From contig NZ_QLMG01000015.1 in assembly GCF_003259905.1 (NCBI RefSeq), forward strand, positions 26,747 to 90,746: a stretch of 64,000 nt of DNA, written 5' to 3'. Numbering within the stretch: position 1 is the stretch's first letter; every line of letters begins with the position of its first letter. This document shows, piece by piece, positions 57,226 to 64,000 of this stretch. The translations under genes and the position numbers were made by a program. Origin of the DNA: Salipiger aestuarii. GTDB lineage: Bacteria; Pseudomonadota; Alphaproteobacteria; Rhodobacterales; Rhodobacteraceae. Below the pieces are notes generated by a model that worked only from the letters and a program-made list of their open reading frames with translations, made no database searches and was not told where the DNA came from.

Positions 57226-57819
57226 ATGGGCCGAATGCCATATGACGCGATGAGCGATCAAGACGATGACTCTTTGCTTGCGGCCTATGCGGCTGGCGAG
57301 CCTTCGGCTGCGCGCGCGCTGACCCTACGGCTTGGGCCGAAGGCGTTCGGGCACGCGCTGCGGATGCTGGGCGACAGGGCCGAGGCCGAGGATGTCGCGC
57401 AAGAGGCGCTGTTGCGGCTCTGGCGCGCGGCACCGGGCTGGCGGCCCGGCGAGGCAAAGGTGTCGACCTGGCTGTATCGGGTGGTGTCCAATCTGTGCAT
57501 CGACCGGATGCGGCGGCGGCGCGGCGGATTCGCCGATATCGACGCGGTGGCCGAACCCCAGGATCCCGCGCCCTCGGCTGCAGCGGCGATGCAGCAGACG
57601 ACGCGCGGGCAGGCGTTGCAGGCGGCGCTGGATGCGCTGCCCGACCGGCAGAAACAGGCGGTGGTGCTGCGGCACATCGAGGGGCTGTCAAACCCCGAGA
57701 TCGCCGACATCATGGACATCGGCGTGCGCGCGGTCGAAAGCCTGACCGCGCGGGGCCGCAAGACGCTGGAAGGCCTGCTGGCCCCCCGGCGTGACGAACT
57801 GGGGTATGACGATGACTGA
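57226..57819 (+). CDS. ECF-type RNA polymerase sigma factor
   Basis: A 197-residue sigma factor. Sigma2 is AEDVAQEALLRLWRAAPGWR and STWLYRVVSNLCIDRMRRRR. Sigma4 is ALDALPDRQKQAVVLRHIEG and MDIGVRAVESLTARGRKTL. There is no N-terminal region 1, so it is an ECF sigma factor. ATGs at 57226, 57235 and 57250 are all possible starts; MSDQDDDSLLAAYAAGE is the usual family start. It overlaps the next gene. Confidence 0.9.
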   Translation: MGRMPYDAMSDQDDDSLLAAYAAGEPSAARALTLRLGPKAFGHALRMLGDRAEAEDVAQEALLRLWRAAPGWRPGEAKVSTWLYRVVSNLCIDRMRRRRGGFADIDAVAEPQDPAPSAAAAMQQTTRGQALQAALDALPDRQKQAVVLRHIEGLSNPEIADIMDIGVRAVESLTARGRKTLEGLLAPRRDELGYDDD

Positions 57820-58180
57820 CGACCGGATGACGGAACATGACGACCTCACCCCCTGGTTTACGGCAGGGCGCGACGAGATGGGGCAAGCTTCGGGCGACTG
57901 GCTTGCCAGGATGGAAGCAATGGCGCTGGCCGAACAACCCACGCCAGCGGTGGCGCCCGCCCTGGGCGGGGCCGGGGCGACCGCGCGCGGCTGGCTGCGC
58001 GAGGCGCTGGGCCAGCTTGGGGGCTGGCCCGCGATGGCGGGCCTGGCGGCGGCCTGCGTCACCGGGATCTGGATCGGCGCGGTCGCGCCGTCGGACTGGA
58101 CCGGTAGCGTGGCAAGCGACGAGTCTGTCAGCGCCGCCGAACCGGCAAGCGCCTATGATTACGCGATGTTGGGGCTTTGA
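57806..58180 (+). CDS. membrane protein coupled to the sigma factor, possible anti-sigma
   Basis: A 124-residue protein with one hydrophobic segment near the centre-end (GGWPAMAGLAAACVTGIWIG) and an acidic start (MTMTDDRMTEHDDLTPWF). It overlaps the sigma gene's end by 14 bp, or 8 bp if it starts at the next ATG (57812). It has no His-x3-Cys-x2-Cys zinc motif, so it is not a ZAS anti-sigma. Position and topology suggest an anti-sigma factor; this is inferred only from context. Confidence 0.6.
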   Translation: MTMTDDRMTEHDDLTPWFTAGRDEMGQASGDWLARMEAMALAEQPTPAVAPALGGAGATARGWLREALGQLGGWPAMAGLAAACVTGIWIGAVAPSDWTGSVASDESVSAAEPASAYDYAMLGL

Positions 58181-58181
58181 C

Positions 58182-58688
58182 ATGACAGATGAAAGCAAGA
58201 CGAAACCGGGCATGTCGATCGGGCTGAGGGCGCTGCTTTTCGGCTCGCTCGCGCTGAACCTCGCGGTGGTCGGGATCGGGCTGGGCGTGGTGCTGAACCG
58301 GCCTGACGTCGGCCATCACGCGCTGCGCGGACGCAACTATGCCTTTGGCTACACCGGGGCATTCACCGACCGGCAGCGCAGCGAGTTCGGAACCATGCTG
58401 CGGGGATCGTTCGACGGGAGCCGCGAGCGCGACGGCGCGCCGGATTTCCTGGCCGATTATCGCGAGGCGCTGGCTCTGCTGCGCCAGGACCCGTTCGACC
58501 GCGCCGCGTTCAACGACGCGGTGTTGCGGCAGGATGCGCGGGCGGAGGCACGACAGGCGCGTGGCCGTGCATTGATGGTCGGGTTTATCGCGGATTTTCC
58601 GCCCGACGAGCGCCGCGCCTATGCGGACCGGCTGGAACATCGGATCTCGGACATGGCCCGGCGCATGAAGAATCACGGCAACCGCTAG
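58182..58688 (+). CDS. periplasmic heavy-metal-sensor family protein
   Basis: A 168-residue protein. A hydrophobic anchor (GLRALLFGSLALNLAVVGIG) is followed by a helical domain: TDRQRSEFGTMLRGSFDGSR, EALALLRQDPFDRAAFNDAV and VGFIADFPPDERRAYADRLE. This is the CpxP/Spy/CnrX-type fold called periplasmic heavy-metal sensor. It starts one base after the previous stop. Together with the sigma factor and EF-hand protein it suggests an envelope or metal response unit. Confidence 0.82.
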   Translation: MTDESKTKPGMSIGLRALLFGSLALNLAVVGIGLGVVLNRPDVGHHALRGRNYAFGYTGAFTDRQRSEFGTMLRGSFDGSRERDGAPDFLADYREALALLRQDPFDRAAFNDAVLRQDARAEARQARGRALMVGFIADFPPDERRAYADRLEHRISDMARRMKNHGNR

Positions 58689-58699
58689 CCGCGGAGTCG

Positions 58700-60130
58700 T
58701 CAGCGCCCGCCGGACACGGCCCGCACGGGGCCTTGCCTGCCAAGCTGCGGCGGCGCCGGGCAAGACGCCAGCATGACCTGGTTGCGTCCGCCCCCCTTGG
58801 CGCCGTAAAGCGCCCGGTCGGCCTTGTCGAGCAGCGTCTCGGGCAGGTCACGGGCACCTGGAGAGGCCACCGCCACCCCGATGCTGAGCGTCACATCGGC
58901 CTGACCGGCAGCCGCGCCGGGCAGCGCAAAGGGCGCATTGGCAATGGCCCCGCGCAGCCGTTCGGCAGTGCGCGCGGCAGCGCCCGGATGCGCGTCGGGG
59001 ATGGCGATCAGGAATTCCTCGCCACCGATCCGCGCGACCAGATCGGCGCCCCGCAGGTTCTGCAAGAAGCGCTTTGCGACTTCGACCAGCACCGCGTCGC
59101 CCGCCGCGTGGCCATGGGTGTCGTTGATCAGCTTGAAGTGGTCGATATCCGCCAGCAGCAGCGCATAGGAGCGTTCGTGCGCGGTGGCCCGCTCGGCCAG
59201 ACGCGACAGATAAGGCAGGGCATAGCGGCGGTTGTAGAGCCCGGTCAGCGGATCCGTCACCGCCGCGCGAACGCTGTTGCGCACGGTGTCGCGCAGCCGG
59301 TCCTCGGTGCGCTTGCGGGCGATCTGCCGGGGCAGGCGCAGCACGAGTTCTTCGGCATCCAACCCCTGTGACAGCAGGTCGCCCGCGCCAAGGTCAAGCG
59401 CGCTGGCGGCTTCGCGGCGGCAATCGGGGCGGCTGACATAGACGATGGCGGCCTGGCGGAACTGCGGCGCGGCGCGCAATTGTGTCAGCAACGACAGCCC
59501 CGAGCCGGCCCGCGTGCCGGTGTCGACGATCACGAACACATCCGCGCCCGCATAATCCTGACGCAGGGCCATGTCGGGCGTCACCGTTTCGATCCGGTCG
59601 CGCAGGCTTGCGCGCAGCGACGTGACCGCGCCGCGCACCGGGATTTCGGGCTGCACCGGGATCACCGCGACCCGTGCCGGAACCGCGAAGGCGGTGGCAG
59701 CTTCGGGCATTCCCAGCGCCTTGTGCGTGACTTCGCGCATCCTGAGCTCATCTTCGGCATTGCGGGACCGCAGCAGGCTGCGCAAGCGGGCCAGCAGGAC
59801 CAGTTCGTCGACCGGCCTGGCGAGCACTTCGTCAGCGCCCGCCGCCAGCAGGGCAAGCCGTTCGGTCCGGTCGTTATCCGGTGTCACCACGACCACGGGC
59901 GTTTCGACCGCATCGCCCTGGGCACGCATTTGGCGGCAGAGCTCCGCGCCCCCCATGTCGGGAAGATCCGCCGACACGATCACCAGATCCGGTTTTTCGC
60001 GCGCCATTTGCCGAAGCGCATCGGCGCCGCTGCCCGCCCGCAGCACCTCGTAATAGGCTGCGGTCAGCTTGACGCGCAGCACGATGCGGTTGGTAGGAAC
60101 CCCGTCTGCGATCAGAATTCGGCCTGTCAT
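58700..60130 (-). CDS. PleD-like response regulator with diguanylate cyclase domain
   Basis: A 476-residue protein with two receiver-like domains and a C-terminal GGDEF domain. The active site is RIGGEEF (369-373), and the inhibitory I-site is RGAD (360-363), five residues upstream. The first receiver lacks a usual phospho-acceptor: DLVIVSADLPDMGG puts Ser53 where Asp is expected (Asp55 is two places off), and the conserved Lys is Arg105. It should make cyclic-di-GMP, with product inhibition possible. It is divergent from the DUF3572 gene. Confidence 0.92.
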   Translation of the reverse strand: MTGRILIADGVPTNRIVLRVKLTAAYYEVLRAGSGADALRQMAREKPDLVIVSADLPDMGGAELCRQMRAQGDAVETPVVVVTPDNDRTERLALLAAGADEVLARPVDELVLLARLRSLLRSRNAEDELRMREVTHKALGMPEAATAFAVPARVAVIPVQPEIPVRGAVTSLRASLRDRIETVTPDMALRQDYAGADVFVIVDTGTRAGSGLSLLTQLRAAPQFRQAAIVYVSRPDCRREAASALDLGAGDLLSQGLDAEELVLRLPRQIARKRTEDRLRDTVRNSVRAAVTDPLTGLYNRRYALPYLSRLAERATAHERSYALLLADIDHFKLINDTHGHAAGDAVLVEVAKRFLQNLRGADLVARIGGEEFLIAIPDAHPGAAARTAERLRGAIANAPFALPGAAAGQADVTLSIGVAVASPGARDLPETLLDKADRALYGAKGGGRNQVMLASCPAPPQLGRQGPVRAVSGGR

Positions 60131-60227
60131 TGCAGATGCCCCAACGTTCGGTTAGGCAGATGCAGGTGTTGCATCGCCTGCGTCCACTCTTCTGGCAAAC
60201 TGGTTAACAAACCCTTTCATAAATCTG

Positions 60228-60518
60228 GTGAAAATGGTGGTATCGCGGAAACTCGCCGATGTGGTCGGATTGCAGGCCGTCGCCTGGCTGGCCGGGCAGG
60301 ACGATCTGCTGGGGGTTTTCCTCGGGGCCACGGGCGCCTCGGAACAGGATTTTCGCAGCGCGCTTGAAGATCCGGCCTTTCAGGGCGCGGTTCTCGATTT
60401 CATCCTGATGGACGACGCCTGGGTGTCCCGGTTCTGCGATGCGCAGGATCTGCCCTACGACACGCCCCGCGCGGCGCGCGCGCATCTGCCTGGCGGAGAA
60501 GAGGTTCACTGGACATGA
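60228..60518 (+). CDS. DUF3572 family protein
   Basis: A 96-residue, mostly helical acidic protein: VGLQAVAWLAGQDDLLGVFL, GASEQDFRSALEDPAFQGAV and DFILMDDAWVSRFCDA. DUF3572 is a small alphaproteobacterial family without known function. GTG 60228 or ATG 60234 can start it. The stop overlaps the next gene's ATG (ATGA), so they are coupled. Confidence 0.85.
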   Translation: MKMVVSRKLADVVGLQAVAWLAGQDDLLGVFLGATGASEQDFRSALEDPAFQGAVLDFILMDDAWVSRFCDAQDLPYDTPRAARAHLPGGEEVHWT

Positions 60519-61210
60519 CGCTGCGCGCCGATGCCGTGCTCTTTGACAAGGACGGCACGCTGTTCGAATTCGGCGCCACCTGGGATGCCTGGGGCAAGAG
60601 GACGCTGCGTGCGCTGTCACAGGGCAACACCGCATTGCTGCACGCGCTGGCGGCGGCAACCTGCTATGATCTTGAGCATGAGACCTTTCTGCCCGAAAGC
60701 CCAGTGGTCGCAGGCACCAACCGGCAAACTGCCGAATGCCTCGCAACCGCGTTGCCGGGCCGGTCCGCCGACGAGGTGGAAACCTACCTTCTGGGCACCG
60801 CAGACGACGCGCCGCTGGTCGAAACGGTGCCGCTGTGCGGTTTCATGGCGCAGCTTGGCGCGCTCGGGCTGCGGCTTGGGGTGATGACCAACGATGCCGA
60901 GTCCGCCGCGCGTGTCCACCTGCGCAAGGCAGGCATCGAACAGGCCTTTGCTTTCATCGCCGGGTTCGACAGCGGCCACGGCGCCAAACCCGACCCCGCG
61001 CCCTTACTGGCCTTTGCAGCCGCGACCGGCATCGCGCCCGCCCGTATCGCCATGGTCGGAGACAGCCCGCACGACCTTGTCGCCGGCCGCGCCGCCGGCA
61101 TGCAGACCGTCGCTGTTCTGACCGGGCCCATCCGCACGGATCGTCTGGCGCCGCATGCGGATGTGGTGCTGCCCGACATCGGCCACCTGCCGGGCTGGCT
61201 GGCGACCTGA
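60515..61210 (+). CDS. HAD family hydrolase, phosphoglycolate-phosphatase-like
   Basis: A 231-residue phosphatase. Motif I is FDKDGTLFEFGATW (two Asp), motif II LGVMTNDAESA, motif III Lys in HGAKPDPAPLLAF and motif IV VGDSPHDLVAGR. The cap is of the C1 type as in phosphoglycolate phosphatases. It is coupled to DUF3572 by a 4-bp overlap. The stop codon is duplicated downstream by a 20-bp tandem repeat. Confidence 0.9.
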   Translation: MTLRADAVLFDKDGTLFEFGATWDAWGKRTLRALSQGNTALLHALAAATCYDLEHETFLPESPVVAGTNRQTAECLATALPGRSADEVETYLLGTADDAPLVETVPLCGFMAQLGALGLRLGVMTNDAESAARVHLRKAGIEQAFAFIAGFDSGHGAKPDPAPLLAFAAATGIAPARIAMVGDSPHDLVAGRAAGMQTVAVLTGPIRTDRLAPHADVVLPDIGHLPGWLAT

Positions 61211-61231
61211 GGGGCTGGCTGGCGACCTGAG
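61192..61231. repeat. 20-bp tandem duplication over the HAD stop codon
   Basis: The unit GGGCTGGCTGGCGACCTGAG occurs twice in a row (61192-61211 and 61212-61231). The first copy contains the end of the HAD gene (GWLAT and stop). The duplication is one exact copy of the gene's own end and leaves the protein unchanged. Confidence 0.95.
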
Positions 61232-61372
61232 GGGCTTTTTGCGGAAAATTCGCTTTGTTGCCGTCTTCTTAATCCGGGGTTGTCAGGTTCGTCTTTAATG
61301 TCGGAGACGAATAATGATTACGGTGCGTTTTACGCCGTACCGATCCATCGAACGGATAAGTGGGTTATAGAA

Positions 61373-61993
61373 ATGCACGGTTTGATCGCGAGGACTTTGC
61401 AGTGTTTTTTGCAGGATACCTACGGTCAGGGCATCTGGCAGACAATCGCCGAGCTTGCGAAGCTCGATTTCGACGATTTCGAAGCCATGCTCGACTACGA
61501 CGCCCGGACCGTCGAACAGGTGGTCGATGCCGCAGGCATGTGCCTTGAAAAGTCGCGCGATGCGCTGCTTGAGGATGTCGGCACCTATCTGATCACCCAT
61601 CCCAACAACGAGGGGCTGCGCCGCCTCATGCGCTATGGCGGCGTCGATTTCTTCGATTTCCTCCACTCGCTTGAGGATCTTCCCGGCAGGACGCGGCTGG
61701 CGGTCGCAGACCTGCAGCTGCCCGAACTGGAACTGACGGATTCCGCGCCGGGACAGTTCCTGCTGTCCTGCCACAGCGGCGCGGCCGAACTGGCGGGGTT
61801 TGGCTTTGTGCTCGTGGGCGTGTTGCGGGCGATGGCAGACGATTACGGCGCGCTGGTGATTCTGGATCACCGCGGCGCGCTTGGCGAGGCCGAGGTGATC
61901 GACATCACCGTTGTCGAAACCGATTTCGCCGAGGGGCGCAGTTTCGAACTCGCCGCCGCGCCGCCACCGATCCGCAGGGAGACCACGTCATGA
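61373..61993 (+). CDS. H-NOX-fold protein lacking the heme-ligand histidine
   Basis: A 206-residue stand-alone heme-NO-binding-type (HNOB/H-NOX) protein. It starts MHGLIARTLQCFLQDTYGQG, the family's opening. Aligned without gaps to the T. tengcongensis H-NOX segment NFLMMMDEVH, the segment DFLHSLEDLP here places Pro104 at the proximal His. In the YxSxR motif region (EYVSKR), SCHSGA gives Cys133-x-Ser135-x-Ala137, so the Tyr and Arg are lost too. The fold looks kept, but heme binding is doubtful. The ATG at 61298 would add 25 residues; the shorter start is preferred because known H-NOX proteins begin here. It is coupled to the next gene by a 4-bp overlap. Confidence 0.8.
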   Translation: MHGLIARTLQCFLQDTYGQGIWQTIAELAKLDFDDFEAMLDYDARTVEQVVDAAGMCLEKSRDALLEDVGTYLITHPNNEGLRRLMRYGGVDFFDFLHSLEDLPGRTRLAVADLQLPELELTDSAPGQFLLSCHSGAAELAGFGFVLVGVLRAMADDYGALVILDHRGALGEAEVIDITVVETDFAEGRSFELAAAPPPIRRETTS

Positions 61994-62979
61994 GCCTTCC
62001 GTTCGACACGCTCGATGCCTTGATGCCGATGCACCTTCAGATTTCGCGCGACGGCCGGCTGCGCCACGCCGGGCCCACCCTGCGCAAGCTGCTGAACAGC
62101 AGCGTGGGCGAGGGGCGCCATTTCGCCGATGTGATCGAAGTCTATCGCCCCAAGCGCGCGGAAACCCTGCCCATGCTGCTTGAACTGGCGGGGCGGCGCC
62201 TGCAGACGCGGCTGCGCTGCGGGCGCAGGGTCGCGCTGAAGGGTCTTGTGATGCCCGACGGGGCAGGGGGGGCGATCGTCAACCTGTCGTTCGGCATTGG
62301 CGTGGTGGACGGGGTGCGCATGCATTCGCTGACCAGCACCGACTTCGCGGTCACCGATCTTGCCATCGACATGCTTTACCTGGTCGAGGCAAAATCGGCC
62401 GCGATGGAAGCATCGCGCACGTTGAATCGCCGCCTTCAGGGCGCGATGATGGTGGCCGAACAACGCGCCTTTACCGATGCGCTGACCGGTCTGCAGAACC
62501 GCCGGGCGATGGATGAGGCGCTGAAACGCCTGATCCGCGGGGGCGAGCGTTTTGCGGTGCTGCACCTCGATCTGGATTTTTTCAAACAGGTCAATGACAC
62601 CAGGGGGCACGCGGCAGGCGACCGGGTGCTTCAGGCCGTTGCGCGGGTCATGATCGACCTCACACGCAAGAACGATTTTGTCGCGCGGGTCGGGGGCGAT
62701 GAATTTGTGATCATCCTGGACGGGCTTACCGACCGGGGCCGCCTCGCCGAACTGGCGGATCGGCTGATCGAGCGGATCGAGCATCCCATCCCGGTCGATG
62801 GGGATATATGCCGCATCTCGGCGAGCATAGGGATAGCGTTCAACCGACCGGATGCGATGCCGATGGAAACCGGCGCACAACTGCTCGAACGCGCTGACGA
62901 AGCGCTTTATTCGGCCAAGCGCCACGGCCGCGCTCAGCATGCGTTCAGCGACGAAGACGTTGTACGAGAGCTGCCCTAA
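61990..62979 (+). CDS. diguanylate cyclase with an H-NOX-associated (HNOBA-like) N-domain
   Basis: A 329-residue protein. Residues 1 to about 130 resemble the HNOBA/PAS-like domain that follows H-NOX in guanylate cyclases: LMPMHLQISRDGRLRHAGPT, VIEVYRPKRAETLPMLLELA, then LKGLVMPDG and IVNLSFGIGV. A short coiled coil (residues 130-155) leads into the GGDEF domain: DALTGLQNRRAMD, LHLDLDFFKQVND and VGGDEF (GGDEF 235-239). An I-site RKND (226-229) lies five residues before it. It likely makes cyclic-di-GMP under control of the coupled H-NOX-fold protein (ATGA overlap). This is a split version of the soluble guanylate cyclase layout. Confidence 0.88.
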   Translation: MSLPFDTLDALMPMHLQISRDGRLRHAGPTLRKLLNSSVGEGRHFADVIEVYRPKRAETLPMLLELAGRRLQTRLRCGRRVALKGLVMPDGAGGAIVNLSFGIGVVDGVRMHSLTSTDFAVTDLAIDMLYLVEAKSAAMEASRTLNRRLQGAMMVAEQRAFTDALTGLQNRRAMDEALKRLIRGGERFAVLHLDLDFFKQVNDTRGHAAGDRVLQAVARVMIDLTRKNDFVARVGGDEFVIILDGLTDRGRLAELADRLIERIEHPIPVDGDICRISASIGIAFNRPDAMPMETGAQLLERADEALYSAKRHGRAQHAFSDEDVVRELP

Positions 62980-63061
62980 AGTCACCCTGAAGGATGTTCG
63001 CTTTTTTCCCACTCCGGGTCTTGCGCATATCACATCCCTATCGTAATACCCGCGCCACGGT

Positions 63062-63136
63062 TGGGGTGTAGCCAAGTGGTAAGGCAGCTGTTTTTGGTAC
63101 AGTGTACCGTAGGTTCGAATCCTACCACCCCAGCCA
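63062..63136 (+). tRNA. tRNA-Gln (anticodon TTG)
   Basis: 75 bases with acceptor arms TGGGGTG (63062-63068) and CACCCCA (63126-63132), then G and an encoded CCA. The anticodon loop is TTTTGGT, giving anticodon TTG. The T arm contains GGTTCGAATCC. It sits 83 bp after the cyclase gene and 170 bp before a recombinase remnant, so it may be a former integration site. Confidence 0.95.
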
Positions 63137-63309
63137 AACACATCATGGCATTCAGACGATACGACTGTCGCTCGAGGTAGTGGCGCCATTTCCGTGTGTT
63201 ACGGATATGCCCACTCAACGCAGGCCGTACATACCCGTCAAACAAGCCCCAATATGCCTCAAAGTCTGAGGTCGCGCTTTGTGCGATACGAGTGTCCGGT
63301 GGAAGACGA

Positions 63310-63588
63310 TCAGAGAGTCGCGATCAGCGCGCGCTGGTCCTGCCAGTCGCCCGGCAAAGTGTGCCGCACGCACCAGTCGGACGTGAAGCCTGGGGGATGT
63401 TTGCCATCAAGGACATCGCGGATGATGTCAGGGGCAAGGAAAGCCAGATCGATCAACTGGTAAATCCTGCCGTTTGTCGTGCCTTCGGCTTTCGCAATCT
63501 CGGACAGCGTTCTGCCTGCCTTGATCTGTTCGAACCAGAGATGCGCTTTAGCGATATTCTGTATCAGGGTTTCATCAGGGCTGCTGGC
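63310..63588 (-). pseudogene. C-terminal stub of a serine recombinase, cut by an IS3 element
   Basis: About 92 codons in the minus direction ending at 63310. The sequence has IAKAHLWFEQIKAGRTLSEI, RIYQLIDLAFLAPDIIRDVL and PGDWQDQRALIATL. That is the C-terminal HTH-type tail of large serine recombinases/resolvases, where 'LAFLAPDI' and the final 'W.EQR' are typical. Its N-terminus is replaced by the IS3 element starting at 63589, so only the C-terminal tail remains in the window. The catalytic serine domain is absent here. Confidence 0.75.
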
Positions 63589-64000
63589 TGACCTGCCCCC
63601 TGCCGGTCCCTCATTCATGACGAGAGTCTGCAGGTTGGATCTGGGTATTCGGCTTCCCCGTCTGGCGCAAGCGCGCCGGGCGCGGAGCCCTCAGATTGCT
63701 CAAGCACTCGGCGCGCTTGCTGCGGTGTCTGGTTCTCCAGCGAGGAATGCGGCCTGACCGTGTTGTCGTCGTAGCGCCAGAGGGCCAGCTTACGCCGCGC
63801 GTCATCCAGGCTGTCGAAGATCTCCTCGTTCAGAAGTTCGTCCCTGAGGCTGCCGTTGAAGCTCTCGATGAAGGCGTTTTGCTGCGGTTTTCCGGGATCG
63901 ATGTAGTGCCACGGCACGGTGTTCTCGTCGGCCCATTTCAGGATCGCCCGACTGGTAAACTCGGTGCCGTTGTCACTGACGATGCAGCCGGGCTTACCGT
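63589..64000 (-). mobile_element. IS3-family insertion sequence, right part (continues beyond the window)
   Basis: Begins with the element end TGACCTGCCCCCTGCCGGTC at 63589 and runs off the window. It contains the C-terminal half of the transposase. The first 192 bp are repeated in reverse at 405-596 with three mismatches. The other end and the target duplication lie outside the window. It interrupts the serine recombinase gene. Confidence 0.88.
63615..64000 (-). CDS. IS3-family transposase (OrfB/rve), C-terminal part
   Basis: An open frame of about 128 codons to a stop at 63615, continuing past the window edge at its N-terminal side. Visible DDE-type integrase-core parts are [20 protein letters not shown] (second catalytic Asp in DNGTEF) and [15 protein letters not shown] (catalytic Glu). 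[20 protein letters not shown] then follows near the C-terminus. In IS3 elements this is OrfB, made by frameshifting from OrfA. It looks intact as far as visible. Confidence 0.9.
   Translation of the reverse strand, partial: GKPGCIVSDNGTEFTSRAILKWADENTVPWHYIDPGKPQQNAFIESFNGSLRDELLNEEIFDSLDDARRKLALWRYDDNTVRPHSSLENQTPQQARRVLEQSEGSAPGALAPDGEAEYPDPTCRLSS

Noticed and set aside
57806..58180. A zinc-binding (ZAS) anti-sigma factor
   Set aside because: There is no His-x3-Cys-x2-Cys motif in the protein; only position suggests an anti-sigma role.
61298..61372. Use of the ATG at 61298 as the start of the H-NOX-fold gene
   Set aside because: It would add 25 residues before MHGLIARTLQ, the normal H-NOX opening, and that stretch is AT-richer and more promoter-like.

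Overview
The window is GC-rich chromosomal DNA, most likely from a member of the Rhodobacterales (Roseobacter-type Alphaproteobacteria). This is inferred from gene content and gene pairs: purD/xseA divergent, radA-cvpA-purF, mlaF-mlaE-alr, a form II 'cox' cluster, a DUF2927 lipoprotein, DUF983 and DUF3572 proteins, and short secreted proteins of the kind common in that group. No species can be named from the sequence alone.

Layout. 1-2062 is a gene-poor accessory end with a 5'-truncated IS3-family remnant, a decayed transposon-type gene and two hairpin terminators. 2063-4152 holds yaeQ and a soluble GAF histidine kinase. 4573-11005 is a sugar cluster: a divergent sulfotransferase, then four tightly packed glycosyltransferase genes. 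The first is a sucrose-phosphate-synthase-like GT4 plus HAD fusion, and the last carries an apparent frameshift. 11494-27943 is mainly housekeeping: guanine deaminase, MgtE, 5-formyl-THF cyclo-ligase, Dps, PurD, XseA, an AlkB-like membrane hydroxylase, a lytic transglycosylase, FtsY, MgtC-like, a DUF2927 lipoprotein, a GNAT enzyme and MoaA. 28089-32541 is a coxG-S-L-M cluster for a form II molybdenum hydroxylase. It is followed by an LLM flavin oxidoreductase, a soluble PAS chemoreceptor and an orphan ABC ATPase. 37225-45565 carries purine and repair genes on the minus strand (SDR, small protein, purF, cvpA, radA). A plus-strand cytochrome bd-type oxidase operon (cioA, cioB and a 31-residue DUF2474 gene) lies inside this run. 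45721-51154 holds PqiA-like and Mla lipid-transport genes, alr and lepA. 52014-62979 holds a LysR regulator, hydrolases, an EF-hand / sigma / metal-sensor cassette and two diguanylate cyclases. 63062-64000 is a tRNA-Gln(TTG), the C-terminal stub of a serine recombinase, and an IS3-family element cutting that stub.

The most unusual system is at 61373-62979. A stand-alone H-NOX-fold protein is translationally coupled to a diguanylate cyclase whose N-terminus looks like an H-NOX-associated (HNOBA) domain. Aligned by eye to known H-NOX proteins, it has lost the proximal heme-ligand His (Pro instead) and the Tyr and Arg of the YxSxR motif. It may sense something other than heme-bound gas, or control cyclic-di-GMP without heme. 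About 1.2 kb away lies a second, PleD-like cyclase whose first receiver domain has Ser at the usual phospho-Asp position.

The two IS3 copies share 192 bp (three mismatches), sit near opposite ends of the window and point in opposite directions.
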